DNA of 24,929 bases from a virus. Both the position numbers and the translations under genes were made by a program. Where the stretch lies: positions 1 to 24,929 of IMG/VR virus record IMGVR_UViG_3300032117_001639. One strand, written 5' to 3'. Positions 12,910 through 20,140 of the stretch are shown here, piece after piece. Positions within the stretch are counted from its first letter, which is position 1, and each line of letters opens with the position of its first letter. Below the pieces are notes generated by a model. It worked only from the letters and a program-made list of their open reading frames with translations, made no database searches and was not told the DNA's origin.

Positions 12910-15233
12910 TATAACTTACATGCCTCGCAATCTTCTTCATCCATCGGTTGCTCAATGTATGTTTGTGCAACTGCTACAACTTCATCAGTTGCTTTACTTC
13001 CTGCTTTGTTAATCAAACTGTAGTAGAATGTTTTTAATCCCCATACATGTGCTTGCATCAAATTCTTAGCAATCAGCGTAGTTGGAACTTTACGTCCTTC
13101 AAAGTGCGCTGGATTATAGAATGTGTTTGTACTAATTGATTGGTCAACGTAGGCCGCAAGCACAGCCGCTGTCTTCAAATAGCCATCACAATCTGTTTGG
13201 TCCCACATGAGTTGATACTTGTGTTTCAATTTATGATACTCAGGAACAACTTGTGTAAAACTTCCTGCCTTTGATTCTTTAGTGCTGATTAGACTCATAG
13301 GCATTTCAATTCCATTAGTGCTGTTTATAACAACACTACTGCTTTCAACTGGTGCAATGGCCATTAGTGTACCGTTGCGAACTCCATACTGTTTCATATT
13401 AGTACGTAGTGTTTCCCAATCAAGTTCTGGAGCAAAATTTGCTAGTTCATTTACACCTTTAGCACGTAACTCCCAAGGGAATACACCTTGGCCATAGCGT
13501 GTCTTATCACTATGTGTACACGCTCCGCGCTCCTTTGCCAGTTCCACTGTAGCTTCAGTAAGGTAAAAGGCTTGATGTTCCATCCAGGATTTAACATCTT
13601 GTAAGGCGTCTTTCTCGCCATATTTAAGACCACGTTTTGCATGCCAGTAGGCCAAGTTTGTAACCCCAATCCCTAAAGGTTGGATTTCGTCATTGCTTAG
13701 TTTACTTTGAATACTTAGAAAATCTTGGTAATCAAGAATATTGCAAAGGCTACGTTGAAGAATGCGGCAAGCACGACGCATGTCTTCAGGATTTCTAAAA
13801 GCACCCCAATTGATACTACCAAGAGTACACAAAGCAATTCGACCATTCTCGTCATCAAGACGTTTAAAAGATTTTGTAGGTAATAGAATTTCACAGCAAA
13901 GATTACTTTGGTAAATTGTATGATACTCAGGATCAAATGGTCCTTGGTTCATTACGTTATCGATAAACACAAGATAGATACGTCCTGTGTCTGTACGTTC
14001 TTTTAGTATGCCAGACTTGAATACTTCTTCAGCAGTCATAGTCTTCTTACGTAAGTCTGTACGCTTTTCATATTTTACATACAGTTCTTCAAAACGTTCT
14101 GTGTTTTTATAAAATGCTTCGTATAAGTCTGGCACTTCGTTAGGATCAAAGAATGTTATGTTTTCTTTATTTTTAAATCGGCGCCAAAAGAACGCAGACA
14201 ATACAACACCATAGTCCATATGGCGGACGCGAGTTTCTTCCGTTCCTTGATTATTTTTAAGCACAATAAGATCATCAAACTGATGATGCCAGATAGGGTA
14301 AAAAACTGTAGCACTAGCATTACGAATGCCTCCTTGTGAACAACTTCTTAAATCTCCAAACCATTTCTTCAAGAATGGAATCATACCTGTGTGCATGATC
14401 TCCCCACCTCTGATGGGACTACCTAATGGACGTAGACGACCAATTTCCAAACCAATGCCAGCACGTTTGCTAGCATATTTTGCCATCATCTCTCCTGAAG
14501 CGAAAATACTATCAAGGTCATCATCACTACGGATGAGTACACAGGAACTGAACTGTTTAGTGGGAGTGCCAAGACCAGCAAGAACTGGAGTAGCGAGAGT
14601 AAACAAAGCATCACTGGCGGCGTTATAATACTCTTTAATATAACGCATTCTTGCATTATTTGGTTCTTCCTTATGGAAGACTGTAGCCGCGGCCACAATG
14701 TATCTAATCTGAGGCGTTTCATAAGTTTGTTTCGTTGCCCTATTTTTAACAAGGTACTTCTCAATTAACTGCTCGATTGCCGCATATGAATATGTTTCGT
14801 CTTTTTCATGATCTAACATATCATTCATTTTGTTCCAGTCTTCTTCTGTGTACCACACAAGAAGTTCTGGTGTGTATAATCCTATTTCCACATTCTTTTT
14901 TACAATAGAATATAAATGTGGAACTTCGTATTGTCCATAAACATCTTTGCGGAGGATGCTTAGTCTTTGTTTGCCTGCTACGTATTGATAGTTTGTATGT
15001 CCTACATCTGGATTCTGTTCTACGTCGATAAGGTCAACGATTGCTCGTAATGTAATGTTATCAATTTCGTTTGTAGTAATGCCATCGTAGAAATGAGGTT
15101 GGCTTTTGATTTCAATCATAGACTGACTGACATCTGCTATGCCTTTACAAACCTTCGCTACCTGAGCCTGCCACTTTTCAATCATTAGTGGCTCTTTACT
15201 TCCATCTCGTTTCGTTACTATAATTTTGCTCAT
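12909..15233 (-). CDS. nrdA: Class Ia ribonucleotide reductase alpha subunit
   Basis: A complete 774-residue R1 protein that reduces ribonucleoside diphosphates to deoxy forms for phage DNA synthesis. An intact N-terminal ATP-cone (about 1-90, VTKRDGSKEPLMIEKW) implies dATP feedback control, unlike many phage enzymes that lose it. Active-site residues present: Cys of FSSCVL, NLCCE (Asn, Cys, Glu), Cys of ALCTLGS, the tyrosine pair in TFYYSLINKAG, and the C-terminal shuttle pair in DCEACKL. The gene opens the nrdA-aldolase-nrdB-grx operon. Its ribosome site is weak (AAAGTAACGACA). The upstream leader holds TATAATAAATAC (15287-15276), which could serve as a -10 box or a late-type octamer. Confidence 0.98.
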   Translation of the reverse strand: MSKIIVTKRDGSKEPLMIEKWQAQVAKVCKGIADVSQSMIEIKSQPHFYDGITTNEIDNITLRAIVDLIDVEQNPDVGHTNYQYVAGKQRLSILRKDVYGQYEVPHLYSIVKKNVEIGLYTPELLVWYTEEDWNKMNDMLDHEKDETYSYAAIEQLIEKYLVKNRATKQTYETPQIRYIVAAATVFHKEEPNNARMRYIKEYYNAASDALFTLATPVLAGLGTPTKQFSSCVLIRSDDDLDSIFASGEMMAKYASKRAGIGLEIGRLRPLGSPIRGGEIMHTGMIPFLKKWFGDLRSCSQGGIRNASATVFYPIWHHQFDDLIVLKNNQGTEETRVRHMDYGVVLSAFFWRRFKNKENITFFDPNEVPDLYEAFYKNTERFEELYVKYEKRTDLRKKTMTAEEVFKSGILKERTDTGRIYLVFIDNVMNQGPFDPEYHTIYQSNLCCEILLPTKSFKRLDDENGRIALCTLGSINWGAFRNPEDMRRACRILQRSLCNILDYQDFLSIQSKLSNDEIQPLGIGVTNLAYWHAKRGLKYGEKDALQDVKSWMEHQAFYLTEATVELAKERGACTHSDKTRYGQGVFPWELRAKGVNELANFAPELDWETLRTNMKQYGVRNGTLMAIAPVESSSVVINSTNGIEMPMSLISTKESKAGSFTQVVPEYHKLKHKYQLMWDQTDCDGYLKTAAVLAAYVDQSISTNTFYNPAHFEGRKVPTTLIAKNLMQAHVWGLKTFYYSLINKAGSKATDEVVAVAQTYIEQPMDEEDCEACKL

Positions 15234-15275
15234 TGTCGTTACTTTATGTTGTGCGGTGTGTATTTCTCTTAGGAA

Positions 15276-15287
15276 GTATTTATTATA
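15276..15287 (-). promoter_or_regulatory. Possible nrd promoter element
   Basis: Minus-strand TATAATAAATAC, 43 nt upstream of nrdA. TATAAT could be a -10 box, but no good -35 lies 17 nt away. AATAAATA is two changes at most from the T4 late octamer. It is the only promoter-like element seen in the 169-nt gap before nrdA. Confidence 0.35.
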
Positions 15288-15346
15288 GAAAACTTCGGTC
15301 TCAAAACTTATTGAAACTCAAAAGGTTGCGGAGGCAGAAATACTTT

Positions 15347-15390
15347 ATCTCGATAATAAAGCAAATTATATACGCATTTATTATCGAGAT
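15347..15390 (-). repeat. Perfect 14-bp inverted repeat after the tail fibre gene
   Basis: ATCTCGATAATAAA (15347-15360) and TTTATTATCGAGAT (15377-15390) are perfect arms around 16 nt. It begins 13 nt past the tail-fibre stop. No U-tract follows on the minus strand, so it is not a typical intrinsic terminator. It may be an RNA 3'-end stabiliser, a processing site or an operator. Confidence 0.75.
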
Positions 15391-15402
15391 CTATCTTTTT
15401 GA

Positions 15403-17316
15403 TTAGAATGTAGATGAGTAAGAAAAAATTAACTTACCAGTATCCGATGGTGTTGTGTTTTGATATGTTATCAAAATTGACCAAGGATTGGAAGTTGTGA
15501 CTGCACCAGTGTTGTCTAAAAATTGAACTTGGAAGTCTAGTGTAGTCGAGTATGCACTACCAGTAGTAGTGAAATCATATTCATCTGTTATTGCCACTGC
15601 CTTGTTGGCAACATCAGCTACAATATTAAGCACACCACGACGTGTATAGCCAGCGGTGGCACTATCGTAGATATAGTTTATACTATAACTAATATTGCCA
15701 GTTGGGCCTGTAAGTGTTACACCTGTAGCATTATACAAATATTGTGGAGTTGAAATCCAAGGTAATGGTAATTTAATTATCTGAACATATGAACTTGTTG
15801 TTTGTGTTAGTGTTATAGAATTATTACCAAAAGACGAATACTGTCCGTGCCCCGATACTTCAGGTACGTAAGGTATAAGTGCATATGATCCTGTAGTAGG
15901 ATTTCCTAAATCACCAAAACGATCTGATTGGTCGTCTAATGAAGTATTACCATATGATGCAAAGTACACTTGTGGATACTGTGGAGATCCGTTACCACTA
16001 CCGTTGTTACCTACGTTTTGATAGATACATTCACGTGTGATATTTCCGAAGCCTGCACCAACATAAACAGCCTGTTGTTTGATATTATAGAATCTAGTAT
16101 TAAGAATTTGTGTCTGTATTGGTCCGTTTGGATTTGCTACAGATGCAGTCCAAGATGCACCTAATGAAATTCCTTGGAAGGAATTTGTAAAGTGACAATT
16201 TATAAAGTTATTGTTTGAGATATCATAAGCAGAATCATAAACACAATAATTAAATCCACTAGCTACAATATTTCTAAAAATATTATGAGTACATGTAACT
16301 AGGCTACTAACACCAGTCATGTTAATACCAATGCTAGTTGTGTTACCAGTCCATCCGCCGACTAATTTAATGTGTTCAAATATACTATCTTTGACAGAAT
16401 TCAACTGCATCATGATATTGTTGCCAGTTGCTGTTTGAATCGTCATTTCTTTTATAGTAACGAATCGACATTGTGTAGTGCTTTGTGCAATACTTGGATC
16501 ATAGTTACCAATGCTACTGCTATCGTTGACAAACTGGAACGCTGGACCAGGTGCTGTTACAACAAAGGTGCCGCCAGTGTTTGTAGCAGTAGCTAGATTA
16601 CTAATTGTCAAACTTGTGCCGTTAACTGCACCAGATACTAATGTTCCGTTTGGAATACCAGTGCCTGTGATAATATAACCAATCATAGCTGTTGAAGCTG
16701 AACTGGTTGTTAGTGTAGTTGTACCGTTAGTTAAGTTTCCAACAACGCTAATTTGTGTTGGATAATAATCGATAATTGTTTTGTCTAAGCCTGCACCAAT
16801 AATTGTTGCATAACTTGGAATATAAATTGTGCTTGTTGTTTTGTATGTTCCGGCTGGAATATTCAATACAACTCTGTTACATGAGTATACACTTGCTTTG
16901 TTACTAGGATTTAAAAATAACTGATTAATTGCACGTTGTAATGCCGCAGTATCGTCTGTTGCATCATCTGCCGCAGTACCAAAGTCCGCAGTAGTTACAA
17001 ACTGGTCCATTTTAGAACTTAAAGATTGTAATACCGGAGCAGTTGCACTAGCACCTGTTATGATGCTGGCATTGCCTGATTTGTAAACATACTGAATAGT
17101 ACCAAGAATGTTACCTGCAACAGATAAATCTTGTTGTGTAATAACTTTAATATTGCTTACACCTGGAGCGCCTTCGCTAACTGCACCGCTACCAATGTAT
17201 AATTCTTGAGTATCTATAGCCCAAGCCATTTCACCACTAGCTAGTTGTGGTAATCCGGTTCCTGAATTTGCTTGACCGCGACGTATTTGAATGCGGCTAA
17301 TTTGATAAACGGCCAT
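15403..17316 (-). CDS. Tail fibre/spike protein with beta-helix domain
   Basis: A 637-residue virion protein for host recognition. Residues 1-45 (YQISRIQIRRGQANSGTG, GEMAWAIDTQELYIGSG) match the short N-terminal module found on many phage fibres and on the Mtd tropism determinant. From about 110 (TTADFGTAADDATDDTAALQRAI) a pectate-lyase-3-type right-handed beta-helix starts, with RVVLNIPAGTYKTTSTIYIPSYATIIG. It is interrupted around 190-250 by a Thr/Gly-rich insert and continues through repeated N-rich coils (HNIFRNIVASGFN, NNFINCHF). The C-terminal 150 residues are beta-rich and probably form the receptor-binding tip. No catalytic residues can be assigned, so depolymerase activity is open. 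The ribosome site GAGG is buried in a hairpin. Confidence 0.88.
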   Translation of the reverse strand: MAVYQISRIQIRRGQANSGTGLPQLASGEMAWAIDTQELYIGSGAVSEGAPGVSNIKVITQQDLSVAGNILGTIQYVYKSGNASIITGASATAPVLQSLSSKMDQFVTTADFGTAADDATDDTAALQRAINQLFLNPSNKASVYSCNRVVLNIPAGTYKTTSTIYIPSYATIIGAGLDKTIIDYYPTQISVVGNLTNGTTTLTTSSASTAMIGYIITGTGIPNGTLVSGAVNGTSLTISNLATATNTGGTFVVTAPGPAFQFVNDSSSIGNYDPSIAQSTTQCRFVTIKEMTIQTATGNNIMMQLNSVKDSIFEHIKLVGGWTGNTTSIGINMTGVSSLVTCTHNIFRNIVASGFNYCVYDSAYDISNNNFINCHFTNSFQGISLGASWTASVANPNGPIQTQILNTRFYNIKQQAVYVGAGFGNITRECIYQNVGNNGSGNGSPQYPQVYFASYGNTSLDDQSDRFGDLGNPTTGSYALIPYVPEVSGHGQYSSFGNNSITLTQTTSSYVQIIKLPLPWISTPQYLYNATGVTLTGPTGNISYSINYIYDSATAGYTRRGVLNIVADVANKAVAITDEYDFTTTGSAYSTTLDFQVQFLDNTGAVTTSNPWSILITYQNTTPSDTGKLIFSYSSTF

Positions 17317-17317
17317 C

Positions 17318-17345
17318 TAAATATCCTCTATATAGGATATTTATC
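17318..17345 (-). promoter_or_regulatory. Late-promoter-like octamer within a hairpin that hides the tail-fibre ribosome site
   Basis: TAAATATCCT and AGGATATTTA are perfect 10-bp arms with a 6-nt loop (17318-17327, 17334-17343). On the minus strand the right arm contains the AGG of the tail-fibre Shine-Dalgarno (17328-17325). The left arm overlaps GATAAATA (17345-17338), one change from the T4 late octamer TATAAATA. Late initiation about 6 nt downstream would remove the left arm and expose the ribosome site. Confidence 0.65.
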
Positions 17346-18063
17346 AGTTATACTTGTAGTACCGTTCTACTCTATCCCACCATTTGGCTTCCCAATGGGC
17401 AAAATCTTCGGGTTTTAAGATAAATTCCTGATATTTGGGTTCTTCTACAACAACTAGCTGTTCGTTCATCTTAGGGCTTACACACATTAAAACAACACCT
17501 TTTCTAATGTTGCTTCCATAGACTTTATTGTGTGCTAGTGCATAGGCAGTTAGTTGTAGATAATAATCTTCAATCCACTCTTCTTTTTTAGGCTTGTTAG
17601 TTTGTTTGTAGTCTAAGATTGCTTCTTCATTAAGATGTAATCCGCATCCATCAGTAGTTCCCGCATATAATCCGGGATAATACAATGGCACTTCAACACC
17701 CCAAATTTCGTTAACATTAGACAACCCCTGAGCAATTACAGTTTGCGCCATTATGTGGCTTTGCTTGCTGTAAGGGTTAGTACCTGGAGGAGTGATTGCA
17801 CCAGTCTTAACATAGTCCTCTAAGAACTTATGCATTCTAGTTCCACGTCCAGCCGCTTCAGTTACAATTTCCTGTGCCTTAGCTTCACCTACACGTTTCT
17901 TCCAGTTGTTAAGTGCGTCAATTTTATCTTGAGATTTTGTTTTGTCCAATATCGTTGTAACGCTTGGAACTTTAGATCCGTCAGGCAAAGCATATAACCG
18001 CTTGCCTGCTTCACTTTTTCTATCTATTGGAGTATAGACAAACTTTTCTTTGAGTAGAGTCAT
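17344..18063 (-). CDS. PD-(D/E)XK nuclease (RecB/MGME1-like exonuclease)
   Basis: A 239-residue nuclease of the PD-(D/E)XK superfamily. The core is seen as GTRMHKFLED (about 70-80), TDGCG (the D of motif II), AILDYKQT (the D-x-K of motif III) and EDYYLQLTAYALAH, the QxxxY-type motif of RecB-like and MGME1-like enzymes. Such proteins cut single-stranded DNA ends and, in marine T4-like phages, are thought to act in recombination or DNA processing. The ATG at 18063 is preferred; an in-frame GTG 15 nt earlier is possible, and neither has a clear ribosome site. The stop codon overlaps the late-type octamer of the tail fibre gene. Confidence 0.85.
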   Translation of the reverse strand: MTLLKEKFVYTPIDRKSEAGKRLYALPDGSKVPSVTTILDKTKSQDKIDALNNWKKRVGEAKAQEIVTEAAGRGTRMHKFLEDYVKTGAITPPGTNPYSKQSHIMAQTVIAQGLSNVNEIWGVEVPLYYPGLYAGTTDGCGLHLNEEAILDYKQTNKPKKEEWIEDYYLQLTAYALAHNKVYGSNIRKGVVLMCVSPKMNEQLVVVEEPKYQEFILKPEDFAHWEAKWWDRVERYYKYN

Positions 18064-18088
18064 AGAGCTAGTATACACTAACTAATGA

Positions 18089-18391
18089 TTATCCCATAGC
18101 CTTTTGAGTAGCACGTTTTGCCATTTGGCTTAATTCGCCTTCGCCTTCCCCGCCTTGTTGCTGATGCTTTTCTTTAGTATCGGTATTGAGTGTAATACCG
18201 TCAGCACCGTAACGAGTTACTAAGGCATGTAATGTATCGGAGTCTTGTTGTGCTACTGGATCGTTTTGGTTAGTTGGCTCAAATCGAGATTTAAAACGTT
18301 GGTAGTCGATTTCTGGAGCGCCATATCTGCGTCCTAGTTGATTAACTGCTTCCCAGCTAATTGTTTCTGAATTGCCTTGGCGGTCGGCCAT
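18089..18391 (-). CDS. Hypothetical protein, possible -1-frame continuation of the upstream gene
   Basis: A 100-residue hydrophilic protein (MADRQGNSETISWEAVNQLGRRYG ... LSQMAKRATQKAMG) rich in Gln, Asp and Glu, with no recognised domain. It may be translated independently from the ATG at 18391, with AAAGGA about 10 nt upstream, but that site is inside a 12-bp hairpin. Its frame is the -1 frame of the 341-residue upstream gene and is open without a stop back through ISESADPLVLALKDLKA to the A10 run at 18442-18451. A shift there would fuse the two into one protein of about 458 residues. Both possibilities are open. Confidence 0.75.
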   Translation of the reverse strand: MADRQGNSETISWEAVNQLGRRYGAPEIDYQRFKSRFEPTNQNDPVAQQDSDTLHALVTRYGADGITLNTDTKEKHQQQGGEGEGELSQMAKRATQKAMG

Positions 18392-18398
18392 GGCTTTA

Positions 18399-18428
18399 AG
18401 ATCCTTTAGTGCTAAGACTAAAGGATCT
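18399..18428 (-). promoter_or_regulatory. 12-bp stem-loop between A10 run and downstream gene
   Basis: AGATCCTTTAGT and ACTAAAGGATCT are perfect arms with a 6-nt loop. The stem starts 13 nt past the A10 run. On the minus strand its right arm contains AAAGGA, the only ribosome site for the 100-residue downstream gene. It could stimulate frameshifting, or enforce translational coupling by hiding that site. Confidence 0.75.
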
Positions 18429-18438
18429 GCACTCTCAC

Positions 18439-19464
18439 TTATTTTTTTTTTGATGCGGCTAGCAACATACCTAAGCGACGGCTATAGTCAATGCTTTCAC
18501 GCTTTTCACGACCTTCTTCACCACCTGGCATTGGACCTGCTTCTGGAGCACCTTCTTCACCACCTGGCATTGGAGGCATTTCACCACCAGCCATGTCTGG
18601 AGCACCTTCTTCACCACCTGGCATTGGAGGCATTTCACCACCTTCTGGCTCGCCCATCATTGTGCCTTGTTTGCCTGCTACTAATGCAAAACCTTGATTT
18701 AGGCCTCTACGTGCTTGCTCTAATGCTGTGTAAACTGCTTCTAATGATGGTTTAACGGATTGGTCGTACTTTTGTGCAACATCACTACCGTAGTGTTCTC
18801 CTATGGAGTCCATTAACTCTAATAGCTGTTCAGCTTTCATAGCGGCTACATCTTCTAACCAACCCGTAATACGGTCGATCATATCTTTAGTTGCCATGAT
18901 TACTTCAGCTTTTTCTTCTTCGCCTTCTGCAAGATACACAATGCGATGTGCAACTGCTTCTGATAAATCATAGCGTAGTTTTAATTCTGCTTTTAATTCT
19001 GCCTCGTCTGCTTCGCCTAGTGCAATACGATCGATAGCTGAGTTGATCCAACTTTCTGGAACGGAATGATCCATAGCCTTTTTACGGATTGTTGCAAAAT
19101 ATACACTCTTGCCTTTTTCTTTGCCGTATTGTTTTTCCATGTTTTTCTTCATTCCTGATTTGTCAGTCTTTTTCTTGATATTCTTTTCTTTAGCCTTATC
19201 TTGAGGAGTCATCTCACGTTCCAAAATTTCTTGATTAATGCAATCTAACATTAAACGTGTCTTTTGATAAGCAGGGCTTTCATTTACGCTGTCGAAACTT
19301 TCACCAAGTTCGAACTGGCTCATCTTTGTACGTAGTTTGTTTTGCACGTCACTTAACTGTTCCATAGTGAACTGTTCTAAGTTAAGTTTATAGCCAAACT
19401 GTTGTGCCAAGCTCTCGTTTAGTGCTTTAGCTGTAATTGGTTTCGATAATTCTCTTAATTGCAT
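18439..19464 (-). CDS. Probable virion-associated protein with GEEG/MPP repeats
   Basis: A 341-residue protein. The N-terminal half is charged and helical (MQLRELSKPITAKALNE; KEKNIKKKTDKSG around 95-120). The middle is acidic and helical. From about 270 there are near-identical Pro/Gly/Glu repeats (GGEMPPMPGGEEGAP), and the end is YSRRLGMLLAASKKK followed by TAA. No family is recognised. The perfect T4 late octamer TATAAATA lies 31 nt upstream, so it is probably a late, virion-related gene. The last three Lys codons and the stop sit on a run of ten A residues, where a -1 shift continues into the next gene. AGGG 8 nt before the ATG serves as ribosome site. Confidence 0.8.
   Translation of the reverse strand: MQLRELSKPITAKALNESLAQQFGYKLNLEQFTMEQLSDVQNKLRTKMSQFELGESFDSVNESPAYQKTRLMLDCINQEILEREMTPQDKAKEKNIKKKTDKSGMKKNMEKQYGKEKGKSVYFATIRKKAMDHSVPESWINSAIDRIALGEADEAELKAELKLRYDLSEAVAHRIVYLAEGEEEKAEVIMATKDMIDRITGWLEDVAAMKAEQLLELMDSIGEHYGSDVAQKYDQSVKPSLEAVYTALEQARRGLNQGFALVAGKQGTMMGEPEGGEMPPMPGGEEGAPDMAGGEMPPMPGGEEGAPEAGPMPGGEEGREKRESIDYSRRLGMLLAASKKK
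18442..18451 (-). other. A10 slippery run at the end of the 341-residue gene
   Basis: The minus strand reads TCA AAA AAA AAA TAA in the zero frame. A -1 slip on A AAA AAA bypasses the stop and enters ATA AGT GAG, open all the way through the next gene at 18391. A run of this length is also prone to transcriptional slippage and to sequencing undercalls. Confidence 0.6.
18511..18642 (-). repeat. Short direct repeats inside the coding region
   Basis: Two 44-nt copies (18545-18588 and 18599-18642) are identical and offset by 54 nt, and a shorter partial copy begins at 18511. They encode the GGEMPPMPGGEEGAP peptide repeat. Identity at the DNA level indicates recent duplication or ongoing copy-number change by slippage. 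Confidence 0.85.
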
Positions 19465-19494
19465 GGTGGTATCCCTAAGCTGTTCTTGTTCTAG

Positions 19495-19502
19495 TATTTA
19501 TA
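19495..19502 (-). promoter_or_regulatory. T4-type late promoter octamer
   Basis: Minus-strand TATAAATA followed by C, an exact match to the T4 late consensus. Initiation near 19489 gives a short leader with AGGG before the ATG at 19464. It overlaps the stop codon of the upstream gene. Confidence 0.75.
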
Positions 19503-19950
19503 CAAAACTCCACTTAAACATTCTGGAAATTTCTTCCTTGTAATGTTCGGTGAGGAATTCGGTTTGTTCTAATTTGTTTAATAAAATTACGTATCTATCA
19601 AACTCGGTAGCTGTTTTAATGTTTTTACGATAGATTTGTGTATCGCAATGGTTAGCCCAGTAACGGGTATCTAACTGTTTGATTTCCTGGAATTTATCAA
19701 GATGCGCTTTATCGTAGGATTTCGCGGCCATTAAGGCGCATGTCTTCAGATAAAACTGTGCAACTTCATCGTGGGTTCTTCGTGCGTAAAGTCCCCAATT
19801 TCCTAGCTTGTTTTGCTTGATGTAGTAGTCTTTATAAACTATACTGCCGTTTGGTTGCACACTTATAGGCAAAGTCTTTTTAAGATCTTCCTCAAAGTGA
19901 GCGGCTATTTCTTTGAGTACTTTTGTTTTAGGTTTATTTGTGTTTTTCAT
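19498..19950 (-). CDS. Hypothetical protein
   Basis: A 150-residue mixed protein with a charged helical start (MKNTNKPKTKVLKEIAAHFEEDLKK), a short beta segment IVYKDYYIKQNKLGNWGLYAR, then long helices (FYLKTCALMAAKSYDKAHL; EFDRYVILLNKLEQTEFLTEHY) and the end MFKWSFV. No domain recognised. The ATG at 19950 is chosen over a TTG two codons earlier. It overlaps the preceding gene by 17 nt and lacks a clear ribosome site, so it is coupled to it. Confidence 0.78.
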   Translation of the reverse strand: MKNTNKPKTKVLKEIAAHFEEDLKKTLPISVQPNGSIVYKDYYIKQNKLGNWGLYARRTHDEVAQFYLKTCALMAAKSYDKAHLDKFQEIKQLDTRYWANHCDTQIYRKNIKTATEFDRYVILLNKLEQTEFLTEHYKEEISRMFKWSFV

Positions 19951-20140
19951 TTGCAACTACAGTAGGATCTTCCATTCCATACTTAGTTACCAAACTTTTG
20001 CGAATCATGGCCTGAATCTTGAATTGATCGTGTTCGCTCAGCTTACTTAACTTAACAGGCTTAGAAAGCTTCTTAAGTATTTCAGCTTCTTCAAGAGTAG
20101 TCCAGATTTCAAAATCTGAAATTAGATCACTTACTTTCAT
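19934..20140 (-). CDS. Hypothetical small protein
   Basis: A 68-residue charged, mostly helical protein (MKVSDLISDFEIWTTLEEAEIL ... MIRKSLVTKYGMEDPT). No family recognised. Its ATG overlaps the TGA of the upstream gene (ATGA) and it overlaps the next gene by 17 nt, so it is part of a tightly coupled set of four late-region genes between 21706 and 19498. Confidence 0.78.
   Translation of the reverse strand: MKVSDLISDFEIWTTLEEAEILKKLSKPVKLSKLSEHDQFKIQAMIRKSLVTKYGMEDPTVVANEKHK

Noticed and set aside
15347-15390. Intrinsic terminator of the tail-fibre gene
   Set aside because: No T-run follows the stem on the minus strand. The T-rich stretch lies on the other side, where no plus-strand gene ends.
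18372-18755. A plus-strand open frame with Leu/His repeats
   Set aside because: It is antisense to the GEEG/MPP coding repeats; the repetitiveness comes from the minus-strand gene.
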